Below the pieces are notes generated by a model. That model saw only the letters and a list, made by a program, of their open reading frames with translations, did not search any database and was not told the DNA's origin. 27,529 bases of DNA from the IMG/VR virus record IMGVR_UViG_3300042691_015649, positions 1 through 27,529 of that record. The stretch is one strand, 5' to 3'. A program made the position numbers and the translations under genes. How positions within the stretch are numbered: the stretch's first letter is position 1; each line of letters starts with the position of its first letter. This document shows positions 16,224 to 23,751 of the stretch, one piece after another. Source of the stretch: a virus.

Positions 16224-17180
16224 ATGCCAATCACAATAAGCTATAACGAATTTACAACACAAACAGGCGATATGCCTTCTGGTGCATCTCAACCATATCA
16301 GTATAGTGGTATTAAATCTGCTATTTCTGATTTAGATGCAGATGATAGAACAATTATTTTCACGAATCTTCCAAGTGGATTAGAAGTAGTTCAAACATTA
16401 AGTACCGAACCATTCGATAGTGTTTTTATAGATATTGCTCAATATGATGATTATATTTTAATGAAGCAGCTCAATGATCAATGGCAATCAAGCGGTGTAT
16501 ATTCTGGATTTGCTGTCGCTTATACTTCTGGAGGCTTTTGGGCGGCTGGAGAGATTAATGGCAATTCTCCAGGTACAATATTAACTGGAGCAGGTAATGA
16601 AAATTCTTCTATTTTAGATATTTCTTTTAATGGAATTGACTATATGAATACTACTTTTACTAGAACGGAGCCAGAAGAATTTACGTCCATCTCTCTAGAA
16701 AGAGGCAAAAAATATACGCTTGATGGTGATGGTTCTTTATTTTATCTACATTCGAATTCACAAGTTAACTTTTATCAAAATGAAAACTATAGCTGGTACC
16801 CAGTGCTAGTTGAGACTTCCGTTATTAACTCTGGTATTGTCATCACTGGACTTTCTTTTAATTCAGTTGCATCTTCTGTAAATCTTCCTCAGAGTGGAAT
16901 TTTTGAAGTTTACTGGAGTGGCGATCAACTAAACTATGCAGAAAGAAGCACCCTAATCGCTCCAGCGCCATTTCAAAGTTCGAGTTTAGCAGAAGGATAT
17001 GGATGGAACGCTACATACGCAAATGAGAATTTTAGTTCATACAATATCCTATCCAATAATTCTGGAAATACTGGGACGGCTGCTATTCAATTAAATGCAG
17101 CAGCTACCAATGGAGAGCAATTTACAGATCTAATTATTCCGCTGAGAAAATTGTACGTCACATTTACTGACAATCCATAA
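16224..17180 (+). CDS. Unknown probable virion protein isolated between two terminators
   Basis: 318 residues, Ser/Asn/Gly/Tyr-rich, low in charge and probably beta-sandwich in nature (RTIIFTNLPSGLEVVQTL, TFTRTEPEEFTSISLERG). There is no signal peptide and no recognised family. The composition resembles surface-exposed phage decoration or fibre-like proteins. It is the last gene of the plus block, preceded by the 16144-16175 terminator and followed by the 17187-17215 terminator, so it looks like an independently transcribed moron-like unit or one served by read-through from the tube gene. The leader AAAAACAAAAAAA directly before ATG has no Shine-Dalgarno site. Confidence 0.5.
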   Translation: MPITISYNEFTTQTGDMPSGASQPYQYSGIKSAISDLDADDRTIIFTNLPSGLEVVQTLSTEPFDSVFIDIAQYDDYILMKQLNDQWQSSGVYSGFAVAYTSGGFWAAGEINGNSPGTILTGAGNENSSILDISFNGIDYMNTTFTRTEPEEFTSISLERGKKYTLDGDGSLFYLHSNSQVNFYQNENYSWYPVLVETSVINSGIVITGLSFNSVASSVNLPQSGIFEVYWSGDQLNYAERSTLIAPAPFQSSSLAEGYGWNATYANENFSSYNILSNNSGNTGTAAIQLNAAATNGEQFTDLIIPLRKLYVTFTDNP

Positions 17181-17186
17181 TTCATT

Positions 17187-17215
17187 AAAAAGGCGCTGTT
17201 TTCACAGCGCCTTTT
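17187..17215. terminator. Bidirectional terminator between convergent genes
   Basis: GGCGCTGT (17192-17199) pairs perfectly with ACAGCGCC (17204-17211) around a TTTC loop, flanked by AAAAA and TTTT. It lies six bases after the plus-strand gene ending at 17180 and 22 bases beyond the end of the minus-strand connector-like gene, so it serves both. Confidence 0.9.
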
Positions 17216-17237
17216 CTCTTTCTACGTCTTTACGCTT

Positions 17238-17717
17238 TTACAGAAACGTGTTATAATCAGCAATGGTTAATACACCATCTACTTCTAATCCGCCCAACTG
17301 CAAAGGCTCTGACTGATACATGTTGTACTGATGAGCGAGCTTATCAATCTTAGTTTCGCAGTCATCTGCCAAAGACTTGTATACTTTTGACACTTCGTTC
17401 TTATTGGTAAATGTAACGGAACTATTGCCGTCTCTAAGAGACAAAATATCAGATCCATTAGTGTTTCCTACTAATCCCTTCAAAGCATTGCGCGATTGTT
17501 TGCGATAATAGTTAGCCATATACATCTCTTTATAGATCGCTTGAGACTCTTGATCTAGTGCAGCACTTACACCGCTATAAGACGTATTAATGCGCGTGTT
17601 TAATAGCCCCAAATTAGCGCCAAGCCATGCTTCAATATATGAACGTGGCACGATGCCAGTATCACTGTCAAATTCTGTCTGAAATATTTTGGTTGCTAAA
17701 CCACTTAATGTACTCAT
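17238..17717 (-). CDS. Probable head-tail connector (adaptor) protein
   Basis: 159 residues, mostly helical (QESQAIYKEMYMANYYRKQS and NEVSKVYKSLADDCETKID) with a short acidic C-terminus. The size, helical character and position two genes after the major capsid gene fit head-tail connector adaptors of the HK97 gp6 or SPP1 gp15 type, which bind under the portal ring. The assignment is from position and composition. It is the last gene of the minus-strand head operon before the convergent terminator. GTGTAA lies eight bases before the ATG, as it does in front of the 12982 gene. The upstream gene ends 14 bases earlier. Confidence 0.5.
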   Translation of the reverse strand: MSTLSGLATKIFQTEFDSDTGIVPRSYIEAWLGANLGLLNTRINTSYSGVSAALDQESQAIYKEMYMANYYRKQSRNALKGLVGNTNGSDILSLRDGNSSVTFTNKNEVSKVYKSLADDCETKIDKLAHQYNMYQSEPLQLGGLEVDGVLTIADYNTFL

Positions 17718-17731
17718 GTATTCTTTTACAC

Positions 17732-18187
17732 TTAGTTATTGAGCAGCTTCAATAATTCTTTATGCTTAGGATTGTTGTGGTCGATAACAAACGACTGTAC
17801 AGCTGTAGGCATAATATTGCGGCGACTATTGCGCGTGTAAGCAGTAAACTCTCTAATAAGACTCTGCTTTAATACGGGCTTTTCGTGGTATGGATTAGTG
17901 CCAATTTTGAGCGCAAGTTTTTGCATATCTGACAGAGACATTTCAGCCAGATTCTGTTCAAAGATTTCTAGCTCATTCGTTCCGAAAGGACTGATTTCAC
18001 TCACCCCCAACATAACTTCCAATTGACGCATTTTATCAGTGAACTCTGGAGTACCAATAAGTCCAGATGCTTTCATTTCTTCAATCTCTTGAATGAGTGT
18101 TTTTTTAGGAGTGCTGGCAATTGATTCAGATGCGTTTTCTTGAATCATTCCATTAGCTTCTTCCATGATTTTTTTCTTTCTAGCCAT
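17732..18187 (-). CDS. Small unknown head-region protein
   Basis: 151 residues, helical and charged, with a Lys-rich start (MARKKKIMEE) and a short repeated flavour of Met/Leu/Glu helices (LIQEIEEMKASGLIGTPEF). No known family, signal peptide or membrane segment is seen. It lies between the capsid gene, from which two terminators separate it, and the connector-like gene. It therefore needs its own promoter or read-through; its leader contains AATATTTAAAT about 20 bases before ATG. It could be a head-completion or minor capsid protein, but nothing in the sequence proves it. Confidence 0.55.
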   Translation of the reverse strand: MARKKKIMEEANGMIQENASESIASTPKKTLIQEIEEMKASGLIGTPEFTDKMRQLEVMLGVSEISPFGTNELEIFEQNLAEMSLSDMQKLALKIGTNPYHEKPVLKQSLIREFTAYTRNSRRNIMPTAVQSFVIDHNNPKHKELLKLLNN

Positions 18188-18228
18188 ACTTTATGGTAAC
18201 ATTTAAATATTAATTTTAAGCAAAAAAA

Positions 18229-18268
18229 TACCCACCCTGGTGCGCATCGTTGAGAGGCGTGGTGGGTT
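18229..18268 (-). terminator. Second of two tandem terminators after the major capsid gene
   Basis: On the minus strand ACCCACC (18267-18261) pairs with GGTGGGT (18236-18230) around a 24-base loop, followed by ATTTTTTTG. The U-tract is strong but the loop is long, so this hairpin is less certain than its neighbour. Confidence 0.55.
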
Positions 18269-18273
18269 TTTTG

Positions 18274-18299
18274 AAAAGCTGGGAGGCGAACCTCCCAGC
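18274..18299 (-). terminator. First terminator after the major capsid gene
   Basis: GCTGGGAGG and CCTCCCAGC form a perfect 9-bp stem (18278-18286 with 18291-18299). On the minus strand the loop is TTCG and the stem is followed by TTTTC. It starts nine bases after the capsid stop codon and would attenuate or end the abundant capsid transcript. Confidence 0.8.
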
Positions 18300-18308
18300 C
18301 TGAATCTA

Positions 18309-19451
18309 TTAGGCGAGACCAGAGACGATCTTGCCAACCAGAGCGCGGGTATCAAGCACCATGCGACCTTCTTCCATCGAGCCGAAGTAGCCGATTTTCT
18401 TCTGACGGACGCTGTATTGATCGTCAGCAGTCAGAGAGAACTCCGAACCATTTTCCGAATCAACTGCGACAGCGCGAATCAGGGACTCACGACCACGGTC
18501 AATACCGATGATGATTTCTTCAGCAGCGCCATCAAATGCAGCAGAGTTACCACCAGCAGCGTTGGTGAAGGCAGTCGAACCAGCAACGGTGTCGAAGATG
18601 GTATTGAAGCGTTGACCACGACCCAACTCATTGATTTCCATGATAGCCACACCATAAAACTCAGGAATACCTGCGGAGTTATAGATAGCAGTTCTCATGT
18701 CTTCAGGAGCGGCAATACCATCAGTGCCAGTGCCACCAGCAGGGGAAGCTTTGGTGTTGATTGGATTGTATGCCATACCGCGAAGCTCTTGCACAACTTC
18801 TGGGGATACGATGATGTCGGTCAGACCACGACCTTGACGAGCATCGGGAGTACCACCAAGCCAAGAGGTGTTGATACGCTTAGCGAGCGTGAACAGTTCG
18901 TTCAGGTCTGCCAAGAGGAAACGACCATTGGTGTTGGCACGTTGAACGTGCTTCTTGCCGTTGGTTTGAGCGTTGGCGAGAGCGCCAAGCAACAGGTTAG
19001 CCGAAGTCTTCTCTTGCTTCAGAAGAATTTCTTGAGCGAGGCGAGTGAAGGTTTTGCTGATCACATCCAAGCGGCTCTTAGCAGCATAGCGCTTATCAAA
19101 GCTCAGTGCGGAGTCAAGAGTGTAGGTGTGAATCTTCATTTCAGAAACAGTTGGAAGCACTTGGTTCTGAGGAAGACCACCAGCAGCGCTTTGGCTGTAA
19201 ACTTCGATATAGTCTTCTGCATTGACATCGTAGTAGAGGTCAAGCGGAATGCTAGGATTGTCATCGGCATTGAATTGCAGAGTGGTGAACAAGTTGCTCA
19301 GCGTAGGAGCATTGTTGATCACTTCAGCCAACACAGGACCGATAAACTCAGCGAGTGCAACTTGGGCTTCAGTCGCGATAGCGCGATTTTTCGAAGCCAT
19401 AGCTTTGACAAGCTCGATTTGTTCAGGAGTTCTTTTAAGGGTAATTTTCAT
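18309..19451 (-). CDS. Major capsid protein, HK97 fold
   Basis: 380 residues. An N-terminal helical arm leads into a segment matching the E-loop and spine helix (KRYAAKSRLDVISKTFTRLA, then LLKQEKTSANLLLGALANA), an A-domain with GLTDIIVSPEVVQELRGMA, and a C-terminal region with GRGQRFNTIFDTV, IIIGIDRGRESLIRAV and RQKKIGYFGSMEEGRMVL. The order and length fit HK97-fold shell proteins. It has no N-terminal scaffold-like delta domain; a separate scaffold is encoded upstream. Its codon use is more GC-rich and uniform than that of the neighbours, leaving a 410-codon antisense frame with no stops, consistent with high expression. It starts 22 bases after the decoration gene and ends just before two terminators. 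The leader lacks a Shine-Dalgarno site. Confidence 0.85.
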   Translation of the reverse strand: MKITLKRTPEQIELVKAMASKNRAIATEAQVALAEFIGPVLAEVINNAPTLSNLFTTLQFNADDNPSIPLDLYYDVNAEDYIEVYSQSAAGGLPQNQVLPTVSEMKIHTYTLDSALSFDKRYAAKSRLDVISKTFTRLAQEILLKQEKTSANLLLGALANAQTNGKKHVQRANTNGRFLLADLNELFTLAKRINTSWLGGTPDARQGRGLTDIIVSPEVVQELRGMAYNPINTKASPAGGTGTDGIAAPEDMRTAIYNSAGIPEFYGVAIMEINELGRGQRFNTIFDTVAGSTAFTNAAGGNSAAFDGAAEEIIIGIDRGRESLIRAVAVDSENGSEFSLTADDQYSVRQKKIGYFGSMEEGRMVLDTRALVGKIVSGLA

Positions 19452-19473
19452 GTGATTATTATTCTAAGTTAAA

Positions 19474-20109
19474 TTATTGACCCAAGAAAACAATGGCATA
19501 CGAGCCAGTCAAGGGATCGGAAAGGTTTGCGGTTGAAACGCTAGCTGTGCGTGAGCCAGTAGCCAAAACCGTGCCGACTTTCTGTGCGTCAGTATTAGCG
19601 CAGCCAGTGACTTTACCACTAACGCCGCTAGGAAGTTTGAAGCCAGAACCAACAGCTGGAACAGAGCCAGCGAAAGCAGAAGCAGCAAGCGTAAACACAC
19701 CACGGCTAGCAACAGGAACTGCTTGACCAGGAAGCATACACATCAGCTCTTCAGCTTTTTGTGGGTAGTAGAGAAGTTTCTCACCGTTTTCGTCAGTCTT
19801 TGCAGTTTGACGAAGAGTCATGCCAACAAGAGAGTCGCCAGAGGTCGCTGGTTTCAGCGAGAGGGAGACGCGAGGATATTGGTTAACTCCAACATGTGGG
19901 TAATTGGTTTTGCCGAGATAGGAGTCATAAGCGCTGTCATACACGATAGTATCGAGATTGAGGTTGCCAGATTCCACGGTAACGAAAACGCCAGCATCGC
20001 CATTGCCGCTGTCGGTAACAGATTCATTAATGAATCCAGTACCCATAGCGAACATGTTGATGACATCAGTTTCGTTATATTGTCTGAATGGTAGGGTTCT
20101 AAGTGCCAT
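19474..20109 (-). CDS. Probable capsid decoration (cement) protein
   Basis: 211 residues, beta-rich, Gly/Ser/Val/Thr-rich, with an N-terminal LPFRQYNETDVINMFA segment and a C-terminal TGSYAIVFLGQ. The place between scaffold and major capsid gene is the standard place of decoration proteins such as lambda gpD, but this protein is about twice that length. Like the capsid gene it is relatively GC-rich and uniform in codon use, consistent with a high-copy virion protein. It starts 34 bases after the protease-scaffold stop in an A-rich leader (CAAACAAATAT before ATG). The function is inferred from position and composition. Confidence 0.6.
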   Translation of the reverse strand: MALRTLPFRQYNETDVINMFAMGTGFINESVTDSGNGDAGVFVTVESGNLNLDTIVYDSAYDSYLGKTNYPHVGVNQYPRVSLSLKPATSGDSLVGMTLRQTAKTDENGEKLLYYPQKAEELMCMLPGQAVPVASRGVFTLAASAFAGSVPAVGSGFKLPSGVSGKVTGCANTDAQKVGTVLATGSRTASVSTANLSDPLTGSYAIVFLGQ

Positions 20110-20143
20110 ATATTTGTTTGATTAGATTGTTGTTTGTTTGAGA

Positions 20144-20833
20144 TTAGGAAATTACAATGTTTTCTCTGCTAAATGCATTAGCAAATTTTTCTTTGAAAGA
20201 AACGGGTTGTTGCGATTGAGCTTCGTTATTGTTTGGAAGAGTGGTTTCGGAAGCTTTAGCATTGTCAAGAGCTTCTTGAGCCAGTTCTTCTGCGGTTTTG
20301 GTTTCCGAAGCATTCGAAACGGAAATTTTCTTAGCAACTTCTTCGTCGATACGAGCTTGAATTTGTTTTTCGAAAGCTGCTTTAGCTTCTTTGTTTTTGT
20401 GTTTCCACATAACGGCAAGTTTGTCTTTATAAGCAGCAAAAGCTTCTTCAGTAGGAGCGAGTTCTTTCAGATCGGAAGCCAAAACTTGGCGATCTTCGTC
20501 GTCAAGCTCATAACCCTGATCAATTACTTCCATACGGGAATTGAAACGGGCAACAGCTTCTTCTTGTTTCTGGAAAGCTTCAAACTCTTGAATTTTTTCA
20601 ACAGCGGCTTTAAGTTCGTCCTCAACTTTTTTGACGGTTTTTTTCATATCCTCTTTTTCCTTAGCCATATCTTCTTTTTCTTTTTCGGCTTTGGCGGCAG
20701 ATTCACGATATTCTTCGTCTTTCTTTTTGATTGCTTCCGCAAAGGTCTGCGTCATGTTAGCAACAGCCTCTTCAGAGAATTTCTTCTCAACAAGGAGACC
20801 TTTCAGTTCAGCAAGAATTTGTTCAATATCCAT
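20144..20833 (-). CDS. Nested scaffold protein from internal start
   Basis: Codon 293 of the protease-scaffold gene is an ATG (20831-20833) that opens exactly where the scaffold domain begins (MDIEQILAELKGLLVEKK), giving 229 residues. Its leader AAAAAACAAAAAAGAAACTAAT is A-rich like the leaders of the true starts in this window. Lambda C/Nu3 uses the same arrangement to make excess scaffold. The domain boundary and leader are visible; internal initiation is inferred. Confidence 0.6.
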   Translation of the reverse strand: MDIEQILAELKGLLVEKKFSEEAVANMTQTFAEAIKKKDEEYRESAAKAEKEKEDMAKEKEDMKKTVKKVEDELKAAVEKIQEFEAFQKQEEAVARFNSRMEVIDQGYELDDEDRQVLASDLKELAPTEEAFAAYKDKLAVMWKHKNKEAKAAFEKQIQARIDEEVAKKISVSNASETKTAEELAQEALDNAKASETTLPNNNEAQSQQPVSFKEKFANAFSRENIVIS

Positions 20834-21709
20834 ATTAGTTTCTTTTTTGTTTTTTACATCATCATTTCGTAAATGGGAAATAAAAGCATTATTTTTTTTA
20901 GAAAAAATGTTATTTTTAATATCGAAATATGCTTTTACATCTCTTTTGTCTTTGAAAGTGATATTATTAGTTGTTGCATTTTCAGAATACAAACCTTTTA
21001 CATCGGCTGCTGGCTTAGTAGTAAAGCCGATACCAAGTGGGAAGATTTCTCCTTTAAGCAGTCTATATACTTTAGTTCCATCTTTCATTGATCCATCGCC
21101 GCCATAGGCTCTAAGCATCGGTTTGATTTCATTAAAGTGTTTGGGATCAATGCGCTCAGCTTCTTTCATGTTTCTGCTTCCGACCAAAATGTCGTATTCA
21201 CTGAAACCAATTTCCCAGCTAGCAGAAATAGCTTCGTGTAGAGTGTCGAGTTCATCAACCGATCTTTCAATCAATTTGACAAAGTCTTTGTTTACAGATT
21301 TATAAACAACAGCTCCCAAAGCAATATTAAAAGGATCTTTTATATCGCGAGCCTCTTCTGCTGAAATCATTTTGTTCGAATTATTATATTCGCTGAATCC
21401 AGCGTTGATAATATGTCCGACAATGTTTTCTTTGTTGTGTTCGATATTAGTAGGCTTATGTCGAAAGTTTTGAATCACTTGTGCCGCCAATGCCGAATCA
21501 ATGCCATCGTCATTTTTATTGAATTGATTAACTACCGCCGCATTAAAAGCAACACCCAACAAGTCAATGTTCTGTGAAAAGTCAATATCTTGCGGCAACA
21601 AAGAACGTAAATTCTTGAGTGACGCTTTTGAAATAAACGACTCTTCTTCTTGCGTATAAGCAAGAATCGGTGAATCAAAAGAAGTTGTGTATAGATAATT
21701 TTTTTTCAT
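20144..21709 (-). CDS. Prohead protease fused to scaffold
   Basis: 521 residues. The N-terminal half (about 1-250) fits the T4 gp21/HK97-type prohead serine protease: His91 in the PTNIEHNKENIVGH motif, and a Ser in HEAISASWEIGFS (Ser162 or Ser164) as the likely nucleophile. A linker rich in Lys and Asn (about 265-292) joins a coiled, highly charged scaffold half (about 300-440, for example EKEKEDMAKEKEDMKKTV). The scaffold half ends in a short basic-aromatic C-terminus (FKEKFANAFSRENIVIS) typical of capsid-binding scaffold tails. The protease would remove the scaffold after shell assembly. It starts one base after the portal stop (TAATATG). An internal start at 20833 probably makes free scaffold (separate entry). 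Confidence 0.8.
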   Translation of the reverse strand: MKKNYLYTTSFDSPILAYTQEEESFISKASLKNLRSLLPQDIDFSQNIDLLGVAFNAAVVNQFNKNDDGIDSALAAQVIQNFRHKPTNIEHNKENIVGHIINAGFSEYNNSNKMISAEEARDIKDPFNIALGAVVYKSVNKDFVKLIERSVDELDTLHEAISASWEIGFSEYDILVGSRNMKEAERIDPKHFNEIKPMLRAYGGDGSMKDGTKVYRLLKGEIFPLGIGFTTKPAADVKGLYSENATTNNITFKDKRDVKAYFDIKNNIFSKKNNAFISHLRNDDVKNKKETNMDIEQILAELKGLLVEKKFSEEAVANMTQTFAEAIKKKDEEYRESAAKAEKEKEDMAKEKEDMKKTVKKVEDELKAAVEKIQEFEAFQKQEEAVARFNSRMEVIDQGYELDDEDRQVLASDLKELAPTEEAFAAYKDKLAVMWKHKNKEAKAAFEKQIQARIDEEVAKKISVSNASETKTAEELAQEALDNAKASETTLPNNNEAQSQQPVSFKEKFANAFSRENIVIS

Positions 21710-21710
21710 A

Positions 21711-23708
21711 TTAAACTAATCCGCTTGAGTGATACAGTAGTGCCGCAGAATAATCATCGTCGATTTCGAATTCCGCAGCCGCTTCTAATACTTCTGGCAA
21801 AGTAGACAAAGAGGCAATCGCCTCAAAGTCCTTTACACAAGAAGATGCGACTTCAGCCCAACTTTCTAAATTGCTTGAAACAATAACGGTTTCACACAAC
21901 TTATTCACCATTTCCTGTTGATTATCAGATAGTGTTTCCAACGATAGCGATGCTTTCAATTCGCTTTCGATAGATGCATGAAGTTCTTCGATCTTACTAA
22001 CAATGCCGCGAATATTTTTTACTGATACTTTAGCTTTTGCCAATGGAATACCAGTTGTTCCTTCTGGACGACCAGCAACTTTTGGAGTCGCATTAATTGG
22101 TCCTGAATCTGTAGTATCTTTGGGTTCTGGCGGTGAGATTGTTGGAATGCCACCGACGATTGGATTGTAGTAACCTTCTTTTCGCTGCGAAACAAATTCT
22201 GGCTGAGATGGCGCAATATCTTCTGATTTTGGAAACTCTCCAGTATGGAACATGTCAATACCTTGTTGTGGAGTGATGATGCCAAGCTCCATCAAACGAG
22301 TTGTTACGCGCATGAGCTGCGTTTTGTCTCTAATATCAATGTCTCTAAACTTGGCAGTAGGATATTTTTTCAAGCCAAGAGTTTTAGCGATTCTTTTAAT
22401 TTCGGGCTGCAAGAAATCATTCAAGAACGCATTTCTAGCTTCTTTAAGTCTGTCCAAAAAGATTTCGGCTTTAACTTCTGTAGAGCTATACTTCTCTTCT
22501 CCGACAATAATGTTTTGCAGTCCTTGTTTAATGTCTTCATTGAGAACTTTATACTTTTCTGGACCAAGAACCTTGTTTAAATCTGGGATAACGAAATCAG
22601 CTTTCGTGGTATAGTCAGAAACAAGAACTCGACCAACACTTTCGTTCTTGAAGAGTTTTTGCATTGCTACCAAATTGTTTTGATTGATGCCGCCTTTGTC
22701 TGGCTCAGCGCCCATAGTAATCAATAGAATGACATTCTCAACAGTGCGAGTAATTGCCTGATCCATTTTCTTCAATTCGAGCTTGGCGTTAATGTCTTCC
22801 AACACTGGGTAGCCAAATGGAATTGCGAACGGCTCGTAGTCTTGTTTTTTGTAGAAAACGAAAATGATTTTGTTTGGATCGAGTTTGATTTTCAAACCAT
22901 TCTGATAATAAGCTCCTTTTTGAATATCTTGTCTAACATTGTCTGGCAAACCATTAAGAGTTTCGCGGTCTTCTTCAGAAACTGGATTCTGCAAGCGAGC
23001 CAATTCGTATTCAGACAAGATTTTTTCATAAGCTCCCGTCTCGAAGCTCGATCCTCGTTTTGCTACGATGTCAAAAGGATTGAGAAGGATGTATCTAACA
23101 GGAACTTTACTAGAGGTGGGTTGTTCATCAGCGATTTGCTGAATCAACTTGGTGAAATCTCCTGTTTGGATTGTGCCATCTACGCGATAAAAGAAAATGT
23201 TTCCACTGCGATAGAATTCTCTAAAGAATTGATCTTTCAAGTGCCACAATTTGATTTTTTTAAACCATTGATTGAAGAAATCGCGGCTCTTTTGCGAGCC
23301 GCCTTCAAGATACAGCTCAGTATTGGAAAACTCTGACATAATGTCGATAGAGTTTCTGAATACAGCAACATTGGCATAAGCTTTTTGGCACAGTTCGATT
23401 GCCTCGCGCACATTGACACCGTCCATAGCATAGCTATAAGGCAAAAGCCCATTGCGGATGCTGCTAAAGCGATCATGAGTTCTTGAGGTAGCTGCTCTAT
23501 TGCGACGACTGCCGCTACGAGAAGAGCTATCTACGCGAGAATACTCATCATTTGCGAACGAAGTGTTCAATGATGCCTCTGCGACATAAAAAGGCTCGCC
23601 GCATAGTTCTGGCTCATAGTCTTCATGAGCTTGTGACATGATTTTTATTGGCGATTTTTCGAATTTTTTCCAATAATCAGATTTCTTGTTGTAATGTCGC
23701 TTATCCAT
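21711..23708 (-). CDS. Portal protein
   Basis: 665 residues. The portal forms the 12-fold ring at the packaging vertex. The core matches large portal proteins: an early helix region (VREAIELCQKAYANVAVFRN), a wing region with FFREFYRSGNIFFYRVDG and VPVRYILLNPFDIV, the helical stem (DQAITRTVENVILLITMGAE), and a crown-side helix set (RLKEARNAFLNDFLQPEIKRIAKTL). Long N-terminal (1-85, Ser/Arg-rich) and C-terminal (about 510-665, Pro-rich then helical) extensions are present. It lies between terminase (43 bases away) and protease (one base away). GTGTAA occurs nine bases before the ATG. The stem and helix assignment is by pattern, not by structure comparison. Confidence 0.85.
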   Translation of the reverse strand: MDKRHYNKKSDYWKKFEKSPIKIMSQAHEDYEPELCGEPFYVAEASLNTSFANDEYSRVDSSSRSGSRRNRAATSRTHDRFSSIRNGLLPYSYAMDGVNVREAIELCQKAYANVAVFRNSIDIMSEFSNTELYLEGGSQKSRDFFNQWFKKIKLWHLKDQFFREFYRSGNIFFYRVDGTIQTGDFTKLIQQIADEQPTSSKVPVRYILLNPFDIVAKRGSSFETGAYEKILSEYELARLQNPVSEEDRETLNGLPDNVRQDIQKGAYYQNGLKIKLDPNKIIFVFYKKQDYEPFAIPFGYPVLEDINAKLELKKMDQAITRTVENVILLITMGAEPDKGGINQNNLVAMQKLFKNESVGRVLVSDYTTKADFVIPDLNKVLGPEKYKVLNEDIKQGLQNIIVGEEKYSSTEVKAEIFLDRLKEARNAFLNDFLQPEIKRIAKTLGLKKYPTAKFRDIDIRDKTQLMRVTTRLMELGIITPQQGIDMFHTGEFPKSEDIAPSQPEFVSQRKEGYYNPIVGGIPTISPPEPKDTTDSGPINATPKVAGRPEGTTGIPLAKAKVSVKNIRGIVSKIEELHASIESELKASLSLETLSDNQQEMVNKLCETVIVSSNLESWAEVASSCVKDFEAIASLSTLPEVLEAAAEFEIDDDYSAALLYHSSGLV

Positions 23709-23734
23709 TACTCTATATTACACAAAAAAGTCCA

Positions 23735-23746
23735 AAAGTTAACTTT
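23735..23746. repeat. 12-bp palindrome between terminase and portal genes
   Basis: AAAGTTAACTTT is a perfect palindrome in the 43-base gap, and AAAAGTTAA occurs again nine bases further on (23747-23755) overlapping the terminase stop. It could be an operator-like site or chance in AT-rich DNA; it is too short and unstable to be a terminator. Confidence 0.35.
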
Positions 23747-23751
23747 AAAAG

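Noticed and set aside
18240-19472. 410-codon open frame on the plus strand
   Set aside because: It is antisense to the major capsid gene and exists because that gene avoids certain codons. The translation has no recognisable domain and its start lies in the terminator.
20138-20872. 244-codon Phe/Ser-rich open frame on the plus strand that looks membrane-like
   Set aside because: It is the complement of the Lys/Glu-rich scaffold coding region; Phe runs arise from AAA/GAA codons read in reverse.
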